A stretch of DNA of 64,000 nucleotides, taken from Variovorax ginsengisoli (GTDB taxonomy: Bacteria; Pseudomonadota; Gammaproteobacteria; Burkholderiales; Burkholderiaceae_C). The translations under genes and the position numbers were made by a program. This document shows positions 44,520 to 54,379 of this stretch, one piece after another (within the stretch, counting starts at the first letter, position 1; each line of letters opens with the position of its first letter). The notes under the pieces are model-generated. The model saw only the letters and a list, made by a program, of their open reading frames with translations, did no database searches and was not told the DNA's origin. The DNA lies in assembly GCF_030811835.1 (NCBI RefSeq), contig NZ_JAUSRO010000010.1, positions 124,001 through 188,000 on the forward strand. The letters are read 5' to 3'.

Positions 44520-45046
44520 GCGCCGCTCGCGTTGCTCGAGATCGCCGCCGCGCAGCTCATGCTGGTGCTCGACGACTCGATTGCCAACATCGCTCGGCCC
44601 AGTATTCAACGTCAATTCGGGGTGTCCTCCTCGGTGGGCGCGTCGGCGAACTCTTCGGGCGTCTGAGTACGTTCCGCGCGGGCCTGGGCCTCTTCACCCT
44701 CTCATCTCTCGCAGGCGGCTTCGCGTGGAGCGTCGAGTCGCTCATCGCTGCACGCGCGCTTCAAGGCGTGGGGCCGCGCTCGTGGCCCCGAACGGACTGG
44801 CGCTGATCGCCACCAAATTTCCCCTTGGCGCGTGCTTACAGGTGTGCTGAGCTGGCGCTGAGTGTTCTTCATCAACGCTCCCGTCGGGATTGCCGGCCAC
44901 CTTGCCAGTCGCGTGCTCGTCGAAGCAGGGCGCGGCCGCGGAAACCTGGGACTGTCGGGTGCCGTTGCCGGGACTGGCGCGATGATGGCTTTGGCCTATG
45001 GCGTCACACGCGAAGCACAGAGGACCGCTGTGGCAATGGCTCACTG
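44520..45046 (+). pseudogene. Decayed MFS (DHA2-type) transporter
   Basis: Pieces of an EmrB/QacA-type drug:proton antiporter appear in at least three frames in order: LMLVLDDSIANIARPSIQRQFGVSSS, then GELFGRLSTFRAGLGLFTL, SSLAGGFAWSVESLIAARAL, then FFINAPVGIAGHLASRVLVE. Deletions and frameshifts separate them, and the rest of the gene, about two thirds, is missing. Bases 45047-45273 hold nothing recognisable except the leader of the next gene. Confidence 0.7.
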
Positions 45047-45273
45047 AGCTTGTACAAGTCTGCGCGATGACCGCTTTTGGCCGCTGTCTGCCGGACAAGC
45101 GCCTGGCTCCACGCACCCGGGATGCACGCAACATCTGCAGGTTCGGTCTGCTCAGATATCGACAGCGCGTCCCATCGCACAGACTTCCAGCTTCATGCAG
45201 AAATTGCGAGCCGTGACGTGTAACGGCTCTATTACATAATGCAGCATCCCCCAAAAGCGAGAGAGGAGACTTC

Positions 45274-46128
45274 ATGATTCGTTGGTTGCTGGCGCTGTCT
45301 GCGCTACTGTTAGGCGCCTGTGCGCCGTTTCACTTGCCGCTTGCGCCGGAAAGCCGCGCCCGCATTGCAGAAGTCGATGTCCGCGTAGTCGTTGCACAAG
45401 AGAGTTTCATGTTCTCGGCACAGCCGCCTGGCGTAAGTGCGGCGGCAGGAGGGGGGCTAATCGCCGCGCTGATTGATGCGTCGATTCAGCAATCACGGCA
45501 AAAGGCCATGTCGGCCGAGGTGCAGGCCACCGTCGGCCCCTTGTTGGACTTTGACTACCGCGCCGAAGCCGGTCAAGCCCTGAAAGGAATTGGTTCGAAC
45601 GGCGCCTTCCCGTTCAAAATTCGTTCCGCTCAAGTGCTCGCCGGCATGCCAATGAAGAAGGATCACGAGGCAACTATTGCGGCAACGCGAGGTGGCTCTG
45701 CCTACATGGTCTTGATGGTGTATTACGCGCTAGAACCTGGCCTCGGCGCATTTACCACCCGCACCACCGCCACACTCTGGCAGGACGGAAATCCCGAGCC
45801 GTCGTACCGTGCCTCAGCAATCTTCCAGGCGCCGCTGGTTGCGGGCTCCCGCGCCGAGGTTTTGCAGCGACTGACAGCACAGGATGGCGCTCTGCTCCGC
45901 TCGACCATGCAGGCGTCGATGTCTGAAACTCTCCGCATGGTCGTGCTCGACATCGTCTCCCCGCCTGAACCGGCGAAGGGCGCCACCAGCAAGGCCAAAC
46001 CCTTGCGCTTGAATTTCAATGGAACCTGGGTACCACTGGATGGAGTCGAGATCGAAGCTAAACCCGAACGCACCATCCTGCGTGATCAGGCTGGCGTGCT
46101 CTATTCCCTGGCCGAAAGGACACCATGA
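45274..46128 (+). CDS. Putative lipoprotein of unknown function
   Basis: The 284-residue protein has a lipobox LLLGAC with Cys16 after a short hydrophobic leader, so it is predicted to be lipid-anchored. The rest is soluble, with a small glycine-rich hydrophobic patch (GVSAAAGGGLIAALIDASI) that is common in envelope proteins of the GNA1162/curli-associated type, but I cannot assign a family. GAGAGGAGA lies before the ATG. Its stop overlaps the next start (ATGA), so the two envelope proteins are coupled. Confidence 0.7.
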   Translation: MIRWLLALSALLLGACAPFHLPLAPESRARIAEVDVRVVVAQESFMFSAQPPGVSAAAGGGLIAALIDASIQQSRQKAMSAEVQATVGPLLDFDYRAEAGQALKGIGSNGAFPFKIRSAQVLAGMPMKKDHEATIAATRGGSAYMVLMVYYALEPGLGAFTTRTTATLWQDGNPEPSYRASAIFQAPLVAGSRAEVLQRLTAQDGALLRSTMQASMSETLRMVVLDIVSPPEPAKGATSKAKPLRLNFNGTWVPLDGVEIEAKPERTILRDQAGVLYSLAERTP

Positions 46129-46796
46129 GTCGCAGACAGCTTTCAAGGGCCTTTCTCGCCGCCCTTTGCACCCTTCCAAGCCTCTCTCATGCTTTAACTG
46201 ACAGCGAGCCACTCAGCATGAGCTACGAGGAGGCGCCCCAGCCAGCAGCTCGCCCCAACGGGCCTCCGGTTGACGAGCCGCTCCGCCTCCCGCAACCATG
46301 CACCCTGTACCTGCCCAAGGTGGAAGACGCGCGACCCAACAGGGAATTCGCCGGAAGCTACATCTTCATGCTGGCGGCGCCTGGTGCAACCCCGCGAGGC
46401 GTGCAATCCGTTCAAAGTGGTGATGCCGCGCAATGGACGCGCAGCGCATTGCAATCCCTTCAACGCTATGGCTTCCGAACGCTGGAGAGCGCACCAGCCT
46501 CGCCGGATGCTGCGCGGCAGGTCTCGGGCGACGTCAGCTTGCGACTGGCTCACGGTTGGTCAGCTGGCCTGAATCTCGTGTCCCATGTGGTGCTCAGGGT
46601 GACTTACCATCATGCAGGCGAGGAGGTGGTACGCGAGTACCACGGCATGGGCACGCGTACCAACTGGAACAACGGCAATGGTGAATACATGGCCGTCCTC
46701 AACCTAGGCATCGACGAAGCCTTGCGCAGCATGGCCGCCGACGCCGCGGCACTGTGCACCGGCCAGCCGCTGCAGGCTCAGGGCTCCCCTCTGTAG
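46125..46796 (+). CDS. Exported protein of unknown function, coupled to the lipoprotein
   Basis: The 223-residue protein has a signal peptide ending near LSHALTDS. The mature part contains CTLYLPKVEDARPNREFAGS and GYRVTYHH-like strands (VVLRVTYHHAGEEVVREYHG). The VEDAR phrase and beta-rich pattern recall the YajG-type lipoprotein group, but no lipobox is present and I am not sure of the link. It shares an ATGA overlap with the lipoprotein gene, so they probably act together at the envelope. Confidence 0.65.
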   Translation: MSRRQLSRAFLAALCTLPSLSHALTDSEPLSMSYEEAPQPAARPNGPPVDEPLRLPQPCTLYLPKVEDARPNREFAGSYIFMLAAPGATPRGVQSVQSGDAAQWTRSALQSLQRYGFRTLESAPASPDAARQVSGDVSLRLAHGWSAGLNLVSHVVLRVTYHHAGEEVVREYHGMGTRTNWNNGNGEYMAVLNLGIDEALRSMAADAAALCTGQPLQAQGSPL

Positions 46797-47028
46797 CAAG
46801 CGCCGAGACAAGGACCCGTCCTAGGTCTCCTCTAACGCACCGAGCTCAGCGTGGTCCGTCCATCCCTTGGGGTGCGCGAAGCCTTGCAGCTCAGCAGTGG
46901 GCCGCGCGACAACCAGCAGTTCGGTTCGTAGTGACTGTTCCACTGGGAGCCATAGAACCAAGGGCTCTTGCGTGCCCCAAGCGGCTCAACGCGTCCGTGA
47001 GCGTTGTCGCAAGCATCCCGACGTGGAA

Positions 47029-48492
47029 TCAATCGCAATGCTGGAAGCGTACGCACGGGGGAACGGCGCGGATCTCAGTCAAGAAGTTTTCTCCATCGAT
47101 GCGCTCGGCTCGAAACTTTACATGGGTGCCCTCGCGCAACCCAGCCAGAATCGATTTGTCGCGAACACGGAAGCGCAGCGTCGTGAACGGCAAATTTTCC
47201 CGAGGCACGACCTTCAAGTGCACATAGACGCGCGCACCTCCCTCTTCCTCGGTCACGAAGCGAAACGTGGCGCGCGTCTCGATCGGTGCGACTTCCTGCG
47301 CCACTGCAACGGGGGTCGCCGCCGACTCTGCGGGTTCGCCCGCGTGTTCCCGAGTTGCGGCAACCACCAGCTGCAGGAGGTACCGTTGCGCACGACCGAT
47401 GCTTCCATCGTCGTACTCCCCGGCGGTCATCACGACCACCATGTCCAGGGAAGGGACGATGAACAGGCGCTGACCGCCATTGCCCTGGGCGGCATGCCAG
47501 CGGACCTCCCTGCCGCGGACAAATACATTTCCGGACCACCAGTGGTAGCCAAACTCCTCGCCTGCAACGCAAGGAGAAAGCAGCGTGCGCACCCAGGCCT
47601 GCGGAACAATCTGCCGACCCTGCCACTCGCCCCCTTGCAGCATGAGCCGCCCCAGCCGCGCTAGGTCACGCGGACGCAACCGCAAACCAGTGAATGCCCG
47701 TGCGCGGCCACGCAAGTCGCCTTCCCACTCCCAGTCCCGGATGCCGAGCGGCGTGAACAGCCATTGATCGGCGTAGTCCTGCAAGCTTGAGCCGGTTTGC
47801 TCCTCCAGGACTTGTCCTAGGACGGCGGAGAGTCCACCGTTGTAGTTGAACAGCGTACCAGGGGGCGCCGCGAGCGGCCTTTCAAACACATAGCGGGGGC
47901 GGTCACCCCGCCAGAAGAGACCTTTCTCGTCATTCGCCCAGCGGCTATAGCCACCGCTTTCGTCCCAAGCCAGACCGCTGCGCATGCAGAGCATGTCGGC
48001 CACCGTGATGCGCTCGCGACCACCGCTGCGCAGATCGGCCAGGGCAGGCAGCAGGTCAAGAACGGGGGTGGCGAGCGGAGGGACGACGCGGCTGCCATCG
48101 TTGATGCCCCAGAGTACGGCCACGACTGACTTCGTGATGGAGCGGACATCATGGAGCTGGTCTTTATCGAACTGCGTCCGGCTTGCCCATATCGAGTAGG
48201 TGGACCGGTCCGCTCCTGTTCGATAGGCATCGACCACCAGCTTGCCGTGACGCTCGACCACCAGCGCGTGCCGATTGCGCGTGCTCTCAACGAAAGTCCG
48301 CACCGCATCACAAAGAAGGTTGGGACTGAAACCCGCGAGACGCGGTTCCTGTTCGATGCTCCAGCCGTCGCGGTCCGGTAGAGGTGTGCCGCAAGGTTCA
48401 ACCGCAGCCACACGCGCTGCTGCAGATGCGCCCCACAGGGCGACGAACATCGCAAGCGCACTCCATCTCAAGCGCAAGTGACTCTCCTTCAT
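47029..48492 (-). CDS. Exported class C beta-lactamase-like serine hydrolase with CusF-like C-terminal domain
   Basis: The 487-residue protein has a signal peptide (residues 1-30). The catalytic SxxK motif is Ser118-Lys121 (RSITKSVVAVL), the second motif is Tyr217 in FNYNGG, and HAAQGNGGQ supplies the third. This set suits the esterase/amide-hydrolase relatives of class C beta-lactamases (for example nylon-oligomer hydrolase) rather than antibiotic resistance. Residues about 405-487 form an extra domain whose core, PFTTLRFRVRDKSILAGLREG, follows the OB-fold copper/silver chaperone CusF. However, the metal-binding tryptophan and two methionines of CusF are leucine, threonine and leucine here. 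This fusion is unusual. The substrate is unknown. Confidence 0.85.
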   Translation of the reverse strand: MKESHLRLRWSALAMFVALWGASAAARVAAVEPCGTPLPDRDGWSIEQEPRLAGFSPNLLCDAVRTFVESTRNRHALVVERHGKLVVDAYRTGADRSTYSIWASRTQFDKDQLHDVRSITKSVVAVLWGINDGSRVVPPLATPVLDLLPALADLRSGGRERITVADMLCMRSGLAWDESGGYSRWANDEKGLFWRGDRPRYVFERPLAAPPGTLFNYNGGLSAVLGQVLEEQTGSSLQDYADQWLFTPLGIRDWEWEGDLRGRARAFTGLRLRPRDLARLGRLMLQGGEWQGRQIVPQAWVRTLLSPCVAGEEFGYHWWSGNVFVRGREVRWHAAQGNGGQRLFIVPSLDMVVVMTAGEYDDGSIGRAQRYLLQLVVAATREHAGEPAESAATPVAVAQEVAPIETRATFRFVTEEEGGARVYVHLKVVPRENLPFTTLRFRVRDKSILAGLREGTHVKFRAERIDGENFLTEIRAVPPCVRFQHCD

Positions 48493-48664
48493 GGGCGCTG
48501 CGTGACTCAGGCGGAACGCCTCCGCCAGATTCTGCCTTCGACACCATGCGCGTTCCAGTCGAAGAAACCCGCTGCAGGCACTTCAACCGCGCGACTCGCC
48601 GTCAAGCCATTGCGAGTCAAATAGTCGCCTACGAAGCTGAACCCCACCGAGTGGGTGGCCGCCG

Positions 48665-49654
48665 TCAATCGGGCTTGATGCCGGCCCGCGCGGCCACAGC
48701 CCGCATCTGCGGCAGTTCCTTTTCGATCCTCGCGGTCAAGGCTGCGCCGTCACCGTAGGCCGATACCAGGCCCAGATCCAGCATCTTTTGCTGGAAATCG
48801 GGCTGAACGGAGACATCGGCCAGGGCTTTTTGCAGCGCCATGCGCGTCTGCGGCGGCAGGCCGGCCGGTGCCAGCAGAGCGAACCAGGAGCCCATCTCGA
48901 AACCGGGATAGCCGCTTTCGACCACAGTAGGAACCTGCGGCAGCAGCGGGAGTCGCTGGGCCGACAGCACAGCCAGCGGCTTGATCCGGCCGCTCTTGAT
49001 AAGAGGGGTGGATGCAACAACCGTGTCCACCGCGAGCTCCATCTGTCCGCCCATCAGTGCAGTGAGGCTGGGCGCGCTGCCGTTGAACGGAATGTGCACC
49101 ATCTGAATGCCTGCAGCCGCCTTGAGCATTTCAGCGCCGAAGTGCACCGACGAGCCCGCACCGTACGAGCCGTAGGAGAAGCGGCTCGGGTCGGCCTTGG
49201 CCTGGGCGATCAGTTCCTTCAGGCTGCCAGGGCCGGTGGGCGCAGCGACCAACACCAGCGGCATGTCGGCCACCATTCCCAGCGGCGTAAAGCTCTTCAG
49301 CGCGTCGTACGACAGCTGCGTGCGGATCGCCGGGTTGAGCGTGAGCGTGGTGCTGGAGCCAAGCAACAGCGTGTAGCCGTCCGGCGGCGCCTTGGCTACC
49401 AAGCCAGCAGCCAGCATGGTACTGGCACCGGGCTTGTTCTCCACCACCACCGGCTGCCCCAGCTTCTGGCCCATCGCTACGGCCAGCACCCGACCCAGCA
49501 CATCGGTCGCACCCCCGGCGGCGAATGGAATCACCAGCTTGATGGGCCGCTGGGGAAAGGCCTCCGGCTGCGCTGCCACCGGAGCAGCCGCAGCGATGAG
49601 TGCGCAGACGGTCAGCACGCAGGAAAGAAAGCGAAAGCGGCGTAGGGGGGTCAT
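48665..49654 (-). CDS. Bug/TctC-family periplasmic solute receptor
   Basis: The 329-residue protein has a signal peptide ending near APVAAQPE and the family motifs RPIKLVIPFAAGGATDVLGR, VVENKPGASTMLAAG and PDGYTLLLGSS. Bug receptors bind carboxylates and amides and deliver them to tripartite tricarboxylate transporters, whose membrane parts are usually encoded elsewhere. It forms a pair with the amidase upstream, so it may carry that enzyme's amide substrate or acid product. The ATG at 49654 has AGGAG upstream. Confidence 0.9.
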   Translation of the reverse strand: MTPLRRFRFLSCVLTVCALIAAAAPVAAQPEAFPQRPIKLVIPFAAGGATDVLGRVLAVAMGQKLGQPVVVENKPGASTMLAAGLVAKAPPDGYTLLLGSSTTLTLNPAIRTQLSYDALKSFTPLGMVADMPLVLVAAPTGPGSLKELIAQAKADPSRFSYGSYGAGSSVHFGAEMLKAAAGIQMVHIPFNGSAPSLTALMGGQMELAVDTVVASTPLIKSGRIKPLAVLSAQRLPLLPQVPTVVESGYPGFEMGSWFALLAPAGLPPQTRMALQKALADVSVQPDFQQKMLDLGLVSAYGDGAALTARIEKELPQMRAVAARAGIKPD

Positions 49655-49730
49655 AGAGAGAGAACTCCTGGAGTGATGGGGGGCGAAATGCAAAGTGAAG
49701 AAAGTGACGGTGTGGCGGCAGCAGGCTGGC

Positions 49731-51203
49731 TCAACCCAGCAGCGGGCTGCTCACGCGCGCCATGCCACCGGCTTGGTCATAGGCGTGCCCTAGCTGCAGC
49801 ACCGACCAGTCGGATTGCGTGGGACCCATGATCTGGATGCCCATCGGCTGGCCCGCCGGGCCAAAGCCTGCGGGGGCGCTCAGCGCTGGAAGTCCGGCGA
49901 GCGTGGCAGGCACCACGACCTCCATCCAGCGGTGATAGGTGTCCATCGAGCGACCATCCACACTGTGTGGCCAGTCCAGCGCCGCATCGAAAGGAAACAC
50001 CTGGGCGCCGGGCAGCACCAGATAGTCGTATGTCTCGAACAACTGCCGCAGCACCTGGTACCAAGCCGAACGGTCGACCGCTGCGCGGAAAACGTCTGGG
50101 CCGCTCAGTGCGAGACCGCGCTCGATCTCCCATACCGCCTCAGCCTTGAGCAGGGCACGTTGGGTCAGGTCCCGATAGAGCGTTGCGTTGTTGCCCGCCA
50201 CGGTGAAGCTGCGCAGGTCGATCCAGGCGCGCCACATCCGCTCGAAGTCAAACGCTGGCGTTACCGCTTCGACCCTGCAGCCGATGGTTTCGAAGTGCGC
50301 CAGTGCGCGCGTGCATACGTCCAACAGGCCCGGCTCCATCGCAAGGTGGCCGCCCAAGTCGCCCAGCCAGCCGACGCGAGTGCCGCGGAAATCACGTTCC
50401 AGCGGCGGGCTGACGTGGGCCGGATCGTCGAGACGCCGCGTGAGCGGCAACCGAGGGTCGAAGCCAGCCTGTACGGAGAGCAGCAGTGCCAGGTCGGGAA
50501 TGTTGCGTGCCATCGGCCCCGCAACACTGAATTGCTGGAAGAAGACCTCTTCGGTCGGCCCGTGTGGCACGCAGCCGAACGAGGTTCGCAGGCCGTACAC
50601 GTTGTTGAAAGCGGCGGGCGTGCGCAGCGATCCCATCATGTCGGAGCCGTCGGCGACCGGCAGCATGTGCAGTGCCACCGCGCAGCCGGCCCCGCCGCTG
50701 CTGCCGCCGGCAGTCAGCGACGGGTCGAACGCATTTCTGGTGGTTCCGTACACCGTGTTGTAGGTGTGGCCACCCAAGCCGAACTCGGGCGTGTTGGTGC
50801 GGCCGACGAAGACCGCACCGCCGGCGCGCATCCGCTCGAACACGACGGCATCGGCGGTGGAAATCTGCCCCGCGAACAGTGGCGAACCTTTCGTCGTGAC
50901 CATGCCGGCAGCCGGCATGATGTCCTTGGGCGCCTGCGGGAAACCGTGCAGCGGGCCGAGCCATCGGCCCGCATCCAACTGGGCATCGCGCTCGGCGGCC
51001 AGTGCCCACAGCGCATCGCGTGGCTGCTGCGCCACGATAGCGTTGACCTGTGGATTGAGCCGGTCGATCTGGGACAGATAGGCCTCCAACACTTCTGTGC
51101 AGCGCAATTCGCGTTGACGGATGGCGCGCGAAAGCGCGACAGCGTCAAGGCCCACGATTTCAGTGGGCGGTGTTGAGGAGACAAGTGGTGCGGTGATCGG
51201 CAT
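49731..51203 (-). CDS. Amidase-signature family hydrolase
   Basis: The 490-residue enzyme has the Ser-cisSer-Lys triad in the right places: Lys93 (PKDIMPAAG), Ser168 (TAGGSSGGAG) and Ser192 (SDMMGSLRTP). The 24-residue gap between the serines equals that in fatty acid amide hydrolase. It hydrolyses amides to acids and ammonia or amines; the exact substrate is open. It is the first gene of the amidase/Bug-receptor pair and diverges from a LysR regulator gene 139 bases away. The start at 51203 gives the usual N-terminus, though no strong ribosome-binding site is seen. Confidence 0.9.
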   Translation of the reverse strand: MPITAPLVSSTPPTEIVGLDAVALSRAIRQRELRCTEVLEAYLSQIDRLNPQVNAIVAQQPRDALWALAAERDAQLDAGRWLGPLHGFPQAPKDIMPAAGMVTTKGSPLFAGQISTADAVVFERMRAGGAVFVGRTNTPEFGLGGHTYNTVYGTTRNAFDPSLTAGGSSGGAGCAVALHMLPVADGSDMMGSLRTPAAFNNVYGLRTSFGCVPHGPTEEVFFQQFSVAGPMARNIPDLALLLSVQAGFDPRLPLTRRLDDPAHVSPPLERDFRGTRVGWLGDLGGHLAMEPGLLDVCTRALAHFETIGCRVEAVTPAFDFERMWRAWIDLRSFTVAGNNATLYRDLTQRALLKAEAVWEIERGLALSGPDVFRAAVDRSAWYQVLRQLFETYDYLVLPGAQVFPFDAALDWPHSVDGRSMDTYHRWMEVVVPATLAGLPALSAPAGFGPAGQPMGIQIMGPTQSDWSVLQLGHAYDQAGGMARVSSPLLG

Positions 51204-51342
51204 TGGAGAACGGCGGCAATTGACTGGGTTTGGAGGCATCATAGGAAGCGCCCTCCCATGCGACAATCACAGTTTTCTCACCTCGGCCTTGCATTTTTTG
51301 CACACCGGCAAGCCCCTCGTTTCTTCCACCTCCATTTCGCCG

Positions 51343-52272
51343 ATGCAAGCTGCTCAGCTCCAGGACACTGCCCTGCGCTATTTTTTGGAAGTGGTGCGCT
51401 GTGGCTCGATCAGTGAGGCGGCGACCCGGTTATGCGTATCTGGCTCGGCTGTGAGCCGACAGATCGCGGGATTGGAGGCGCTTCTCGACACGGTACTGTT
51501 CGACCGCCATTCGCGCGGCATGGTGCCCAGCGCAGCGGGCGAGCTGCTGGCCGTACACGCGCGCCGCGGCGCGCTGGAGGCCGAGCGTGTGGTCGCAGAC
51601 ATGCAGGGCCTGAAAGGTCTGCGCCGAGGACGGGTGAGGCTGGCCAGTTCGCCAGGCTTTGCAATCGAATTCCTGCCCCACGCCATCGGCGATTTCCGGC
51701 AGCGGTTTCCCGGCATCCAGTTCCATCTGCAGGTCGCCAGCCCGGCAGGCGTGACCACCGCCGTGCTGCACGGCGATGCCGACATCGGCCTGACTTACAG
51801 CCGAGCTGCAGAGCAGGGAATCGCGGTCGCGCATCGCCAGATCGCGCCCGTGCTGGCCATCATGCGGCCCGACCATCCGCTGGCCAAGCTGCGCAGCGTA
51901 ACGCTGGCACAGATGCATCCCCACCCGATCGCACTGCCCGACCGCGCCAACACCGTGCGTCAGCTGTTCGACATCGGCTGCAGCCACCGTGGCTTGGTAT
52001 TCGAGCCGGTGCTTACAAGCACCAGCTTCGAGGCGCTGACCCACTATGTGCTGCAGTCGGGTGAGCTGTCCATCTCTGGAGAAATCACTGTGCGGCACCG
52101 TATCGCCCGTGGTGAGTTGCATGGCATCTCCATCCGCGAGCGCGGCATGGACAGCCGGGTGATCGAACTGCAAACGCTCGCCGGCCGCGTCCTTCCCGAG
52201 AGTGCGCACAGCTTTTTGCAGTTCCTCAAACAGCAACTACCAGTGCCCGTCAGCGACTTACCGGTGGGCTGA
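51343..52272 (+). CDS. LysR-family regulator of the amidase/Bug operon
   Basis: The 309-residue protein has an N-terminal helix-turn-helix (SISEAATRLCVSGSAVSRQI, about residues 20-39) and a LysR-type effector domain from about residue 90. The divergent position relative to the amidase/Bug pair is typical of a LysR activator responding to the substrate of its neighbours. The start at ATG 51343 gives the family N-terminus; the frame is open further upstream without a better site. The following 223 bases before the chemoreceptor gene hold nothing recognised. Confidence 0.9.
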   Translation: MQAAQLQDTALRYFLEVVRCGSISEAATRLCVSGSAVSRQIAGLEALLDTVLFDRHSRGMVPSAAGELLAVHARRGALEAERVVADMQGLKGLRRGRVRLASSPGFAIEFLPHAIGDFRQRFPGIQFHLQVASPAGVTTAVLHGDADIGLTYSRAAEQGIAVAHRQIAPVLAIMRPDHPLAKLRSVTLAQMHPHPIALPDRANTVRQLFDIGCSHRGLVFEPVLTSTSFEALTHYVLQSGELSISGEITVRHRIARGELHGISIRERGMDSRVIELQTLAGRVLPESAHSFLQFLKQQLPVPVSDLPVG

Positions 52273-52495
52273 GAATGCCGGAATGAACCAGGGCGCGGCT
52301 GAATCGCCTACATGGTCCGCCCAAGGAGATCAAGCTTCTGCATGAAGATGGTTTGAAGGGCTTCCGTCCAGGCACAGGCGGAAGACTTACTGTGTAGCGC
52401 TGAAGTTTTCGCGTTCGTTGCCGATAACACCTTCATCAACACGGATCTTGTTGCGCAAAATTTTCGCGCCCACGAACGGCCTTCGATAGGAGCGA

Positions 52496-54208
52496 ATGAA
52501 GATGAACTGGCTGAAGAAAAGCACCATCAGCGCACGCATGCTGGCACTCACATTGCTGTGCGCCCTGCTGACCATGACCGTGGGTGTGGTCGGTCTGAAC
52601 CGTACCTCGGCCATGGGCGAATTGCTGACCGGCATGTTCGACAACAACCTGACGCCAGTCGCCGATGTCGCCAATGCCAACATGCAGGCGATCTATCACA
52701 ATCGCGGTCTTTTCGCGCACATCGCTGCGACCGACGCCGCGGCGACAACGAAGATCAGCGAGAACATCAAGAAGAGCGAGGTGCAAATGAACGCCCTGCT
52801 CGACAAGTACCGCAAGACCTATCTCACGCCGCGTGAGGTCGAGCTGCTTGGGCAATTCGACAAGGCCTGGCCACCTTACCGGGAGTTGGCAGAGACGGCG
52901 TTGCGCCTCGACCGGGAGGAAAAGGACGCCGAGGCGCTGGCGCTGATGACGAGCTCCGTCACCCCGGCTTTTCAGAAAGTCGACGACCTCCTCTCCGACC
53001 TGGTGGACTTCAATGTGGAGCTCGGCAAGAAGGCCAACCAGGAAGGTGGCGACGTTGCAGCCAGCAGCCGCCATGCCATCTGGACCCTCATCGCGCTCGC
53101 GCTGGCCCTGTCGACGATCATCTCGCTGCTCATCAGCCGCAGCATCACGCGCCCGCTGGGCGGTGAGCCGTCGCAGGTGGTAGACGCCGCGAACGCCATC
53201 GCCGAAGGCGACCTGTCACGCACGATCGCCGTGAAGTCCGGCGACAGCGAAAGCGCCGTGGCACGCATGGCCGTCATGCAGGAGAACCTGGCGAAGGTGG
53301 TGCACACGGTTAGGCACAACGCCGAAAGCGTTGCGGCTGCGTCTTCGCAGATCGCCCAGGGCAACCAGGATCTGTCCAGCCGCACCGAGGAACAGGCCAG
53401 CGCGCTGGAAGAAACGGCTGCATCCATGGAGCAGCTGAGCACGACCGTCAAGCAGAACGCCGACAACGCGCAGCAGGCCAACCAGCTGTCTCAAACGGCC
53501 AGCAAGGTGGCCGAACAGGGTGGCTCCGTCGTCAGCCGCGTGGTGGGAACGATGCGCGAGATCAACGAAAGCAGTCGGCGCATTTCGGACATCATCAGCG
53601 TGATCGACGGCATCGCATTCCAGACGAACATCCTCGCCCTGAACGCGGCGGTGGAAGCGGCACGTGCCGGCGAGCAGGGCCGGGGCTTTGCCGTGGTCGC
53701 CGGCGAGGTGCGGACACTGGCCCAGCGCAGCGCCGAGGCCGCCAAGGAGATCAAGGCGCTCATCGCGACCAGCGTGGGCCGCGTCGCGCAAGGCAGCAGC
53801 CTGGTCGATGAGGCCGGCCGCACGATGGAGGACGTCGTTCGATCCATCGGGCAGGTCAATCAGATCGTCGCTGGCATCAGCCGTGCGAGCGGTGAGCAAA
53901 GCACAGGGGTCACGCAGATCGGCGAGGCGATCGGACAGATGGACGAGGCGACCCAGCAAGACGCGGCGCTCGTCGAGCAAAGCGCGGCGGCCGCACAGAA
54001 CCTGCGCGACCAGGCGCAACAGCTCGTGCAGGCGGTGGCCGTGTTCAAGTTGTCCGGGGGACCGCGCGAACCTGTCATGGCCGAGATACGCCCGGCGCCC
54101 TCGGTGACCAAGCCGAACGCGGCCGGCCCCGTGGCATCGATCACCCGCGTGAAGAAGCCCGCGCCGCAGCCCGAAAAGACCACCGAAGAAGAGTGGGCGA
54201 CCTTCTGA
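52496..54208 (+). CDS. Methyl-accepting chemotaxis protein with four-helix-bundle sensor
   Basis: The 570-residue chemoreceptor is of the 4HB_MCP type: membrane helices at about 14-34 and 196-216, and a periplasmic domain beginning [24 protein letters not shown] follows ([20 protein letters not shown]), then the conserved hairpin [20 protein letters not shown]. It ends EEWATF, again a CheR/CheB tether. Its cytoplasmic half is very similar to the receptor at 31.3 kb, while the sensor half differs. It stands alone; the amino-acid or acid ligand cannot be deduced. Confidence 0.93.
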   Translation: MKMNWLKKSTISARMLALTLLCALLTMTVGVVGLNRTSAMGELLTGMFDNNLTPVADVANANMQAIYHNRGLFAHIAATDAAATTKISENIKKSEVQMNALLDKYRKTYLTPREVELLGQFDKAWPPYRELAETALRLDREEKDAEALALMTSSVTPAFQKVDDLLSDLVDFNVELGKKANQEGGDVAASSRHAIWTLIALALALSTIISLLISRSITRPLGGEPSQVVDAANAIAEGDLSRTIAVKSGDSESAVARMAVMQENLAKVVHTVRHNAESVAAASSQIAQGNQDLSSRTEEQASALEETAASMEQLSTTVKQNADNAQQANQLSQTASKVAEQGGSVVSRVVGTMREINESSRRISDIISVIDGIAFQTNILALNAAVEAARAGEQGRGFAVVAGEVRTLAQRSAEAAKEIKALIATSVGRVAQGSSLVDEAGRTMEDVVRSIGQVNQIVAGISRASGEQSTGVTQIGEAIGQMDEATQQDAALVEQSAAAAQNLRDQAQQLVQAVAVFKLSGGPREPVMAEIRPAPSVTKPNAAGPVASITRVKKPAPQPEKTTEEEWATF

Positions 54209-54379
54209 CCGGCTGACGGCGCCTCTCTAGTCGTGTGGATCGAATCCGAATCCGATCTGCTCTCGACGCACCAGAAAAAGGCCCAGTTCCTGTTCGCGTG
54301 AACGCAGCCCCTAAGCGCCCAAGCCGGATTTCGAGCGCTGGCGGCTTGTCGCACCATAGGAATGGGCTACGCACGCGGC

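Noticed and set aside
46797-47028. Short frames in the gap between the envelope-protein gene and the serine hydrolase gene
   Set aside because: They lack ribosome-binding sites and any hydrophobic or conserved pattern; I treat the gap as non-coding.
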